From the NCBI RefSeq assembly GCF_020687165.1, contig NZ_JAJEQC010000001.1: 64,000 nucleotides of DNA, one strand, 5' to 3'. Position 1 is the stretch's first letter. Every line of letters begins with the position of its first letter. Position numbers and translations under genes: made by a program. The notes under the pieces were generated by a model. The model was not told where the DNA came from and ran no database searches. It saw nothing but the letters and a program-made list of their open reading frames with translations. Positions 1 to 6,862 of this stretch are shown here, piece by piece. Origin of the DNA: Hominenteromicrobium mulieris (GTDB lineage Bacteria > Bacillota > Clostridia > Oscillospirales > Acutalibacteraceae).

Positions 1-1005
1 CGGGCGCGTGCGCATGGAGAAATCCGCGTTCAAAAGCTTCGGCGAATCGAGGAACGTGTTGCGGTGCATCACGCCGTAGCGCATGTACTCGGCGTTTTTC
101 AGGCCGGGAATCATACCGAACACGCGCTTTTGCTCGGGAAATTTCAAGTTTGTCTGGAATCCTACAAGATTGAACAGCGTTTTTTCTGCGTTTTCGGTGC
201 GCAGCTGCACCACGGCCCACGGGCGGTGACCCGTGCGGGGGTCGCGTAAGCCGACCGGCTTCAACGGGCCGAAGCGAATCGTATCGTGTCCGCGCTGTGC
301 CATGACTTCAATGGGCATGCAGCCCTCGTAGACCTTCGGGTTCATCACGTCAAAATCGTGAATGGGCGCGCGCTCCGCGGTGATAAGCGCTTCATAAAAC
401 GCATCGTACTCCTCTTTGTTCATCGGGCAGTTGATGTAATCGTCGTCGCCCTTATCGTAGCGGGAGGCCGTGAAGCAGTGCTCCATATCAAGGCTTTCAC
501 GCGTGACGATCGGTGCGGCGGCATCGAAAAAGCTGAGCGCACCGCCGCATAAGTTCGTGATCTGTTCGGCAAGCGTGTCGCTCGTCAGCGGGCCGCTTGC
601 AATAACGGTCACGCCCTCTGCGGGAATTTCCGTCACTTCGCCGTGCATCACTTCGATGTTCGGATGCTCCGTGATCGCTTTTGTGACGAGCTCTGAAAAG
701 CGGTCGCGGTCAACGGCGAGCGCGCCGCCTGCGGGCACGGCGGTTTTATCCGCACAGGCAACGAGCAGAGAATCCATGCGGCGCATTTCCTCTTTCAAAA
801 GCCCGGCGGCGCTGTCGATGCGCGCAGCCTTCAAAGAATTCGAGCAGATGAGCTCCGCAAACCCGGCGCTTTTATGCGCGGGCGAAAACTTCTGTGGCTT
901 CATCTCGAAAAGGCGCACAGGATACCCCGCCTGCGCAATCTGCCACGCCGCTTCGGAGCCGGCAAGACCCGCGCCGATGACGGTGACGGTCTGCTTATTC
1001 TCCAT
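1..1005 (-). CDS. trmFO: TrmFO, folate/FAD-dependent tRNA U54 C5-methyltransferase (3' part cut by window edge)
   Basis: This enzyme makes ribothymidine at position 54 of the tRNA T-loop, using methylenetetrahydrofolate and FADH2. The N-terminus carries the FAD-binding dinucleotide fold GAGLAGSEAAW (about residues 11-21), followed by a region typical of GidA-related TrmFO proteins (SAGFAELICSNS, then ALAVDRDRFS). About 334 residues are present and the C-terminus lies beyond position 1. The ATG at 1005 has a GGGGGAG ribosome binding site and overlaps the end of topA by 11 bases, so the two genes are probably translationally coupled. The order dprA-topA-trmFO is a known Firmicutes arrangement (B. 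subtilis smf-topA-trmFO). Confidence 0.95.
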   Translation of the reverse strand, partial: MENKQTVTVIGAGLAGSEAAWQIAQAGYPVRLFEMKPQKFSPAHKSAGFAELICSNSLKAARIDSAAGLLKEEMRRMDSLLVACADKTAVPAGGALAVDRDRFSELVTKAITEHPNIEVMHGEVTEIPAEGVTVIASGPLTSDTLAEQITNLCGGALSFFDAAAPIVTRESLDMEHCFTASRYDKGDDDYINCPMNKEEYDAFYEALITAERAPIHDFDVMNPKVYEGCMPIEVMAQRGHDTIRFGPLKPVGLRDPRTGHRPWAVVQLRTENAEKTLFNLVGFQTNLKFPEQKRVFGMIPGLKNAEYMRYGVMHRNTFLDSPKLLNADFSMRTRP

Positions 1006-3097
1006 CTTTCTCCCCCGCGTCGTCCTTATTGAACGTGTAAGTGCAGCCCGGCGTTACGCAGTAGAGCGTCTGGGCTTTGTCTTTTTTCTTTAAGAGCACC
1101 TTACCGCAGACCGGGCAGGTCTTGTCGGACGGCGCGTCCCAAGAGACGAAATCGCACTTCGGGTAGTTGTCGCAGCCGTAGAACACACGGCCGCGCTTCG
1201 ATTTTTTCTCGATGATCTTGCCGCCGCACTTCGGGCACTTTGCACCCGTATCGTTGACGATTTTCTGCACGGTCTTGCACTCCGGGTAGCCGGAGCAGGC
1301 GATAAACTTGCCGTAGCGGCCGAATTTGACGACCATCGGCTTGCCGCAGTTCGGGCAGACAAGGTCGGTCTTGTCTTCTTCAAGCTGAATCTTCACGCCG
1401 TCCATTTCGGTCTTCGCCTTTTTGAGCGTCTTCTCAAAGTCGTCATAGAAGTCGTGCAGCGTGTGCACCCAGTCTTCCTGACCGCTCTGTACTTCGTCAA
1501 GCTCTTTTTCAACGGCGGCGGTGAACTTGATATTCACAATGTCCGGGAAACGCTCTTTCATCAGCTTTGTAATGACTTCGCCGAGCTCGGTGGGCTTAAA
1601 GGACTTACCTTCGCGCGTGACGTATTCGCGGCTCGTGATGGTTGTGATGGTCGCAGCATACGTGGACGGGCGGCCGATGCCGTTTTCCTCCAGCGTCTTG
1701 ATGAGCGAGGCTTCAGTAAAGCGTGCGGGCGGCTGTGTAAAGTGCTGCGTACCCTTGAGGTCGCGGACTTTCAGGGACATGCCTGCTTCAAGCTTCGGCA
1801 GGTCTTTGCCCTTTTCTTCTTCCACGTCGCGGCCCTCTTCGTAGAGCACAGTGTAGCCGTCAAACGCGACGTTGTAGCCGCTTGCTTTAAAAATATAATC
1901 GCCTGCGGTGATGACCGCCTGCGTGGTGTTCAAAACACAGTTAGCCATCTGGCACGCGACAAAGCGCTCCCAAATGAGCTTATAAAGCTTGTACTGGTCT
2001 TTTGTAAGGGAAGATTCCACGTCCTTCGGTGTGAGTGCGACAGAGGTGGGGCGAATGGCCTCGTGACCGTCCTGTGCGTTGGCACGCGCCTTATAATGGC
2101 GTGGCTTAGAAGGCAAATACTGCTTGCCCCAGCGCTCGCCGATGAACTGCACAGCCTCCTGCACGGCGTCTTCGGAAATGCGCAGAGAGTCGGTACGCAT
2201 ATAAGTGATGAGACCCACGGCACCCATGCCCTCAATGTCCACGCCTTCGTAAAGCTCCTGCGCGGCTTTCATCGTGCGCTTCGCCTGAAAGCCCAGCTTG
2301 CGCGAAGCTTCCTGCTGCAAGGTGGATGTGATGAACGGCGGTGCAGGCTGCTTGTTCTTCTTGCCTTTTTTGACGGACTCCACCATGAACGCGGCGGATT
2401 CGAGGTCGGCAAGGATTTTATCGGACTGCTCTTTGTTCGTGATTTTAATCTCGCCGTTTTTATCGCCGTAGAACGATGCGCCGAAAATGCTGCGGGAACC
2501 CTCAGCGGTCAGGCGTGCATCGATAGACCAGTATTCTTCGGGCTTAAACTTGCGGATCTCTTCCTCGCGGTCCACGATGATGCGCAGTGCAACAGACTGC
2601 ACACGGCCTGCGGAAAGACCGCGGCGAATCGTTTTTGCGAGGAACGGGCTGAGCGAATAGCCCACAAGGCGGTCGAGAATGCGGCGCGCCTGCTGGGCGT
2701 TCACAAGGTTCTGGTCGATGGAACGCGGGTGCGCCATGCCCTCCGTGATGCCGGTTTTCGTAATCTCGTTGAACGTGACACGGTTGTGGTAATCCTCGTC
2801 AAGGCCGAGGATATACGCAAGGTGCCAGGAGATTGCTTCGCCTTCGCGGTCGGGGTCGGTCGCGAGATACACGGTATCGGCCTCTTCGGCCGCTTCCTTC
2901 AGTTCGGAAACAAGCTTCTCCTTTCCCTTGATGATGGCATATTTCGGCTTGAAATCGTTTTTCACGTCCACGCACAGGCGCGCCTTCGGCAGATCGCGCA
3001 CATGGCCCATGGAAGCGATGACTTCATAGTCGCCGCCCAGATATTTCTTGATCGTTTTCGCCTTGGCAGGCGACTCAACGATAACGAGTTTCGACAT
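995..3097 (-). CDS. topA: DNA topoisomerase I (type IA)
   Basis: Relaxes negatively supercoiled DNA by transient single-strand cleavage. The 700-residue protein begins with a TOPRIM domain: Glu8 in VIVESPAKAKTI and the acidic triad in DPDREGE (residues 81-87). The catalytic tyrosine is Tyr299 in the motif ITYMRTDS. The C-terminus holds three zinc-ribbon modules, each with paired CxxC-type cysteines (starting CPNCGKP, CPKCGGK and CPVCGKV). Length and domain order match the Firmicutes enzyme. It overlaps trmFO downstream and lies downstream of dprA after a 147-base gap that holds its own predicted promoter and an inverted repeat. Confidence 0.98.
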   Translation of the reverse strand: MSKLVIVESPAKAKTIKKYLGGDYEVIASMGHVRDLPKARLCVDVKNDFKPKYAIIKGKEKLVSELKEAAEEADTVYLATDPDREGEAISWHLAYILGLDEDYHNRVTFNEITKTGITEGMAHPRSIDQNLVNAQQARRILDRLVGYSLSPFLAKTIRRGLSAGRVQSVALRIIVDREEEIRKFKPEEYWSIDARLTAEGSRSIFGASFYGDKNGEIKITNKEQSDKILADLESAAFMVESVKKGKKNKQPAPPFITSTLQQEASRKLGFQAKRTMKAAQELYEGVDIEGMGAVGLITYMRTDSLRISEDAVQEAVQFIGERWGKQYLPSKPRHYKARANAQDGHEAIRPTSVALTPKDVESSLTKDQYKLYKLIWERFVACQMANCVLNTTQAVITAGDYIFKASGYNVAFDGYTVLYEEGRDVEEEKGKDLPKLEAGMSLKVRDLKGTQHFTQPPARFTEASLIKTLEENGIGRPSTYAATITTITSREYVTREGKSFKPTELGEVITKLMKERFPDIVNIKFTAAVEKELDEVQSGQEDWVHTLHDFYDDFEKTLKKAKTEMDGVKIQLEEDKTDLVCPNCGKPMVVKFGRYGKFIACSGYPECKTVQKIVNDTGAKCPKCGGKIIEKKSKRGRVFYGCDNYPKCDFVSWDAPSDKTCPVCGKVLLKKKDKAQTLYCVTPGCTYTFNKDDAGEKDGE

Positions 3098-3167
3098 GGT
3101 TTTCTATCTCCTATTCTGTATCTATTTAAACCGCACAGCGAATGTGCGAGTGGAAGAATCATGTATT

Positions 3168-3229
3168 AGGTGCATTTGAAAACAAAGAAAATGCGAAACG
3201 GACAAGCTTTCGATTTTTCAAATACACCT
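3168..3229. repeat. 15-base inverted repeat at the predicted topA transcription start
   Basis: Arms at 3168-3182 and 3215-3229 match in 14 of 15 positions, and the remaining pair would be G:U in RNA. They are separated by 32 bases. The promoter-proximal arm covers the predicted start of the topA transcript, so the element could be an operator or, in part, a hairpin in the 5' leader. No function is known to me. Confidence 0.6.
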
Positions 3230-3230
3230 T

Positions 3231-3259
3231 AGTATAGCGTACTTTTACGCCTTTGTAAA
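3231..3259 (-). promoter_or_regulatory. Predicted sigma-A promoter of topA
   Basis: On the minus strand, TTTACA (3254-3259) is followed by a 17-base spacer and TATACT (3231-3236). The -35 box lies inside the last codons of dprA, so topA can be transcribed separately from the dprA operon. Predicted transcription start is near 3224. Confidence 0.55.
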
Positions 3260-4459
3260 CCTCTGGCCGGGATAAGTTTTAATGAGGCCGAAAAGCTCGA
3301 GCTCCGTGAGTGCCGCCAAAATTTTCCCCGTGGGCATGCCCAGTTCAAGCTCCAGCTCGGAAGCGTGCTTGGGGGTATCGTTCAGTACGGCGTAAACGGT
3401 TTTTGCATCTTCAGAAACGTTTTGCAAAAGGTTGTTTTCGGGCGCAGGGATCGGCTCGGCAGGCTTCTTCTCTGCTATTTCGGGCTCCTTTTCTGCATCG
3501 GAAAGCGACGCAATCTTCGGGCGAACGCGGGAGACATGGGAGATATTTTCCGCTGTGCGGGCAAGCTGTTCTATACGCTCCTGTCTGCGGCGGGAAGCAA
3601 ACGGCTTTAAAACATCCTCTGCAGTGTAAATGCGCGCTGCACCGTCCTCTTCCAGTGCGATACAGCCGGAAAACGCTTTCTCGTCTTCGCCAATGAATAC
3701 GAAAACCTCGCGATTCTGCTCTAAAGCATACTTTGCGGTGATGAGTGCACCGCTCTTTTTTGGCGCTTCCGCAATGAGCACGCCGTGCGCCATGCCGGAG
3801 ATCAGCCGGTTGCGCACCTGAAACGCGCCGCGCTGCACAGGCGTGTGCATGGGATATTCCGTGACAAGTGCACCGCCGAAATCGACGATCTCGCGGCGCA
3901 AAATGGCGTTGTCCATAAGATACGGATATTCGAGCCCGCACGGCAAAATTGCGATTGTCTTGCCGCGGCCGTTCAGTGCACCCTTGTGTGCCTCGGAATC
4001 AATGCCGAGCGCGCCGCCGCTGATAACAACGGCGTTTTTGAGCGCAAGCCCGTAGGCGATCTCTCTTGCGGCATTGAGCCCGTTTTGACTGGCTTTCCGC
4101 GTGCCCACAATGCTGATAGAAACGGCATCGGAAAGGATGCTCAAATCACCTTGCACATATAAAACGGCGGGCGGATTGTAGATTTCTTTCAGCAATACAG
4201 GGTAGTCTTCGTCATCGGGCGTGATGACCTTTTGACCGAGCTTCAAATAATACTCGAGCGCTGCGGCGGCCTGTTCCGCGCCGTAGGCATTGAGCGCGGC
4301 AAGCTCTTTATCCGAAACGAACGAAAAGGAGCTCCACAGTCGTGTGCCGCCCTGATACAGCTTTTCGGCACTGCCTATGCGGCGCACGAGTTGCACAGGC
4401 TTCGGACTGCCTGCGCCAAACGCGTTTTGCAGCCAGATCCAGTATACGCGGTTATCCAT
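3245..4459 (-). CDS. dprA: DprA/Smf DNA-processing protein
   Basis: DprA binds incoming single-stranded DNA and loads RecA during natural transformation; many non-competent bacteria keep it. The 404-residue protein has the Rossmann-like DprA core (SIVGTRKAS, then ISGGALGIDSEAHKGAL, then a region ending VRNRLISGMA), preceded by a helix-hairpin-like N-terminal part and followed by a C-terminal winged-helix domain (roughly the last 65 residues). I chose the ATG at 4459 because AGGAGG lies eight bases upstream; an in-frame upstream extension to 4504 is less likely. The start overlaps the end of the upstream methylase gene by eight bases. Confidence 0.93.
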   Translation of the reverse strand: MDNRVYWIWLQNAFGAGSPKPVQLVRRIGSAEKLYQGGTRLWSSFSFVSDKELAALNAYGAEQAAAALEYYLKLGQKVITPDDEDYPVLLKEIYNPPAVLYVQGDLSILSDAVSISIVGTRKASQNGLNAAREIAYGLALKNAVVISGGALGIDSEAHKGALNGRGKTIAILPCGLEYPYLMDNAILRREIVDFGGALVTEYPMHTPVQRGAFQVRNRLISGMAHGVLIAEAPKKSGALITAKYALEQNREVFVFIGEDEKAFSGCIALEEDGAARIYTAEDVLKPFASRRRQERIEQLARTAENISHVSRVRPKIASLSDAEKEPEIAEKKPAEPIPAPENNLLQNVSEDAKTVYAVLNDTPKHASELELELGMPTGKILAALTELELFGLIKTYPGQRFTKA

Positions 4460-5294
4460 AGCTTGTGCCTCCTGCCCCGTTGCGCTCCATTTCCCACAGC
4501 ACAATGGCGGCTGCGGTGGAGGCGTTGAACGATTCCGCTCTGCCGCGCATGGGGATCGTCACGCGGTCATGACAATGCTCGATGGCTTCATTTGTGAGAC
4601 CGTTGCCCTCGTTGCCGATCCACACCGCCCAGTTTCCCGTTTCAAACGGAATGGTCGTGATGGGCGTAGCGTCGCTGTCCGGCACGGCGGCAAGTGACGT
4701 GATATTCTCGGCATGTAACACTTTCAGGCAATCCTCTGCCGTCTCAAAGCGGCGGATGCCGAGGCGGAACACCGCGCCCATGCTGCCGCGCAGCACTTTC
4801 GGAGCGTATACGTCGCAGCAGGTACCCACAAGCGCCAAATGCCGCACACCGAGCGCTTCCGCTGTGCGCAGCACGTTACCCATGTTGGACGGGTCCTGAA
4901 TATTTTCCATAACAAGCACATGACGGCACGGGCGTGTATCCGACTCTGCGGAAACAGGCAGGCCGTCCGCACGGCGCTTCGGCATGCGACACACGCAGAA
5001 AATGCCTTGCGGGTTCTTTGTATCGGACAGCATGGGCGCGATGTGCTCCTCTATGCAGTATGCGTGCTCTGTCTGCTTTAAAACCGGATCTAAATAATCT
5101 TTGTATTTTTTAGCGGCGTTTTCCGTAAAGAAGCACGCGGCAATCTCCGTTTGGCTCCTTGCGGCATCGGCGCAAAGGCGTGCACCCTCGGCCATGAAAA
5201 GGCCTGCTTCACTTCTGTTTTCCGCTTTCTGCAAAAGTGCGGCGGCATTTTTAACGACGCTGCTTTTACGGCTGGTGATTTTTTCGATTGGCAC
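4452..5294 (-). CDS. TrmH/SpoU-family RNA 2'-O-methyltransferase
   Basis: A SAM-dependent methylase of the SPOUT superfamily that methylates the 2'-hydroxyl of a ribose in rRNA or tRNA. The N-terminal part resembles the SpoU substrate-binding domain, and the C-terminal knotted domain has all three motifs: NMGNVLRTAEALGV, WIGNEGNGLT and MRGRAESFNASTAAA. The exact target cannot be told from sequence, so no symbol is given. The GTG at 5294 is eight bases after AAGGAG and is preferred to an in-frame GTG at 5303 that lies inside the ribosome binding site. The product is 280 residues. It is the first gene of a pair with dprA. Confidence 0.9.
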   Translation of the reverse strand: MPIEKITSRKSSVVKNAAALLQKAENRSEAGLFMAEGARLCADAARSQTEIAACFFTENAAKKYKDYLDPVLKQTEHAYCIEEHIAPMLSDTKNPQGIFCVCRMPKRRADGLPVSAESDTRPCRHVLVMENIQDPSNMGNVLRTAEALGVRHLALVGTCCDVYAPKVLRGSMGAVFRLGIRRFETAEDCLKVLHAENITSLAAVPDSDATPITTIPFETGNWAVWIGNEGNGLTNEAIEHCHDRVTIPMRGRAESFNASTAAAIVLWEMERNGAGGTSYG

Positions 5295-5417
5295 GGTACA
5301 CACTCCTTTTTACCGATAATAAACAGAAATCCTGTGCACTGTATTTTACGGCACACGGGAAATTTCCGCAAAGGCGATTTTGCACAAAGAAATACACTTA
5401 CGTTTGCAACTATCACC

Positions 5418-5453
5418 CTAAAAAATGTGCGCCCGGAAGAATTCCGGACGCAC
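5418..5453 (-). terminator. Intrinsic terminator of the infC-rpmI-rplT operon
   Basis: A 12-base-pair GC-rich stem (5427-5438 with 5442-5453, one G:U pair) with a three-base loop is followed on the minus strand by a run of T. It starts 12 bases after the rplT stop codon. Confidence 0.9.
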
Positions 5454-5464
5454 GGATAGCTTAA

Positions 5465-5818
5465 TTATACAGAAGCCTTTGCCTTCTCGACAAGCGCCTT
5501 GAAAGCTGCTTCGTCCGCGATGGCGATCTCGGAAAGCATCTTTCTGTTGAGCGTGATGCCAGCCTTCTTAAGACCGTTCATAAATGCGGAATAGGTGGTG
5601 CCGTTAGCACGGCAAGCCGCGTTGATTCTGGAGATCCACAGACGGCGGAAATCTCTCTTCTTCTGCTTTCTGCCGATGTAAGCATAGTTGCCGGACTTCA
5701 TGACAGCCTGCTTAGCCATCTTAAAGTGTCTGCTCTTGGAACCCCAATAGCCCTTAGCAAGCTTCAGAACCTTTTTTCTTCTCTTGCGCGTAGCGAGCGC
5801 ACCCTTAACTCTAGCCAT
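5465..5818 (-). CDS. rplT: 50S ribosomal protein L20
   Basis: L20 is essential for early assembly of the large ribosomal subunit and in many bacteria represses its own operon by binding the leader RNA. The 117-residue sequence is basic throughout, opens with MARVKGALATRKRR and contains the helix RDFRRLWISRINAA typical of L20. It has the standard length. It is the last gene of the infC-rpmI-rplT operon, 51 bases after rpmI, and a strong terminator follows. Confidence 0.99.
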   Translation of the reverse strand: MARVKGALATRKRRKKVLKLAKGYWGSKSRHFKMAKQAVMKSGNYAYIGRKQKKRDFRRLWISRINAACRANGTTYSAFMNGLKKAGITLNRKMLSEIAIADEAAFKALVEKAKASV

Positions 5819-5869
5819 TTATAAAAACCTCCGATTATGCTTTACTTAAACTTGAGCTGCCCTGTTCAC

Positions 5870-6073
5870 TTATGCGTAGGGGAGCATCTTCTTAACAGCC
5901 TTTACGCTGGTCTTATCCGTAACGGTCGTGCCGCGTGCATGGCGCTTGGACTTAGCAGTCTTGCCATGGCCGTTCAGAAGGTGGCTCATGTAAGCGTGGC
6001 CACGGATAACTTTACCCTTCTTGGAAATCTTCAGGCGCTTCTTAGCACCGCTGTGTGTTTTGAGCTTCGGCAT
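5870..6073 (-). CDS. rpmI: 50S ribosomal protein L35
   Basis: A small (67 residues), very basic large-subunit protein that starts MPKLKTHSGAKKR and contains the conserved RGHAYMSHLLNGH region. A longer in-frame start at 6118 exists, but the ATG at 6073 has GGAGG just upstream and gives the exact family N-terminus. It sits between infC and rplT in the usual order. Confidence 0.99.
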   Translation of the reverse strand: MPKLKTHSGAKKRLKISKKGKVIRGHAYMSHLLNGHGKTAKSKRHARGTTVTDKTSVKAVKKMLPYA

Positions 6074-6095
6074 TTTATAGTCCTCCTTGAAATTG

Positions 6096-6614
6096 TTACT
6101 TAACGGGCTTGGGGGCAAGGAACATCAGCATGTTGCGCCCTTCGAGCTTCGCGGGCTTATCGACGTTTGCCGTGTCAGCGAGCGATTCTGCGAAACGCTT
6201 CATGATGTCTGCACCCAGTTCCGGATGACCCATCTCTCTGCCGCGGAAACGGATGGAAACCTTGACCTTGTTTCCGTCGTTGAGGAAACGGATCGCATGA
6301 TTTCTTTTCGTCTCGAAGTCGTGGGTATCAATGTTGAGAGACAAACGGATCTCTTTGATTTCAACTACGCGCTGGTTCTTTTTCGCTTCTTTTTCACGCT
6401 TTGCCTGTTCGAAACGGTATTTACCGTAATCGATGATTTTGCATACGGGCGGCGTGGCCTGCGGGGCAATCTTTACGAGGTCAAGATTTTTCTCAGCCGC
6501 AAGGTTTAAAGCGTCACGGGCCGACATAATGCCGAGCTGTGCGCCGTCTGCGCCGATCACACGGATCTCTTTATCGCGGATCTCTTCGTTTATCTGCAGT
6601 TCCTGTTTGCTAAT
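6096..6614 (-). CDS. infC: Translation initiation factor IF-3, starting at AUU
   Basis: IF-3 binds the 30S subunit, prevents premature joining of 50S and checks the start codon. The protein has the two IF-3 domains joined by a lysine/glutamate-rich helix; conserved stretches include PVCKIIDYGKYRFEQ and MGHPELGADIM. No ATG or GTG gives a full N-terminus: the first GTG, at 6560, would delete the conserved start. Reading from the ATT at 6614 gives ISKQELQINEEIRDKEIRV, the normal IF-3 N-terminus, with GGAGG nine bases upstream and an in-frame TGA just before it. AUU starts on infC are known in E. coli and Bacillus, where they let IF-3 repress its own synthesis. The product is 172 residues. Confidence 0.96.
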   Translation of the reverse strand: MSKQELQINEEIRDKEIRVIGADGAQLGIMSARDALNLAAEKNLDLVKIAPQATPPVCKIIDYGKYRFEQAKREKEAKKNQRVVEIKEIRLSLNIDTHDFETKRNHAIRFLNDGNKVKVSIRFRGREMGHPELGADIMKRFAESLADTANVDKPAKLEGRNMLMFLAPKPVK

Positions 6615-6801
6615 GGTTAAGCACCTCCATCACGCGTGCGATAACTTGTTTTCGCGAAGCCGGCAATAAAACAGCGGGCAGAGAACCTCTGCCCGCAAAT
6701 CAACTCAATCAAACACACGAATTTATCGTGATTCTTCTCGATATTGACCTGTGTCAGACGGTACTGCACGGGTGTGAGCCATAGCTCCGCTTTGTTTTCC
6801 A
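6615..6801 (-). promoter_or_regulatory. Long infC leader RNA with attenuator
   Basis: About 187 bases lie between the predicted transcription start and the infC start codon. The leader contains a terminator-like hairpin 60-80 bases before infC. In other Firmicutes a leader at this place senses free L20. The sequence shows the leader and the attenuator; control by L20 is inferred from the family. A 61-codon open frame crosses the leader (6617-6802), but it has no ribosome binding site. Confidence 0.65.
6665..6696 (-). terminator. Attenuator hairpin in the infC leader
   Basis: A perfect 10-base-pair stem (6674-6683 with 6687-6696) and a three-base loop, followed on the minus strand by TGTTTTATT. 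It lies inside the leader rather than after a gene, which fits conditional termination. Confidence 0.75.
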
Positions 6802-6807
6802 AATATT

Positions 6808-6836
6808 ATATTACCACAAAGAGCGCAATCTGTCAA
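6808..6836 (-). promoter_or_regulatory. Predicted promoter of infC-rpmI-rplT
   Basis: On the minus strand a consensus TTGACA (6831-6836) is followed by a 17-base spacer and TAATAT (6808-6813). It lies between the end of addA and the infC leader. Confidence 0.7.
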
Positions 6837-6862
6837 TAGGTAAACGGGGCCTAAAAATAATT

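Noticed and set aside
1454..3169. A 571-codon open frame on the plus strand, antisense to topA
   Set aside because: It mirrors the topA codons, has no recognisable domain or ribosome binding site, and its length is explained by the GC-rich third positions of topA.
6617..6802. A 61-codon open frame in the infC leader, a possible leader peptide
   Set aside because: Its ATG lies at the predicted transcription start with no ribosome binding site, and the codons cross the attenuator hairpin without a regulatory codon run.
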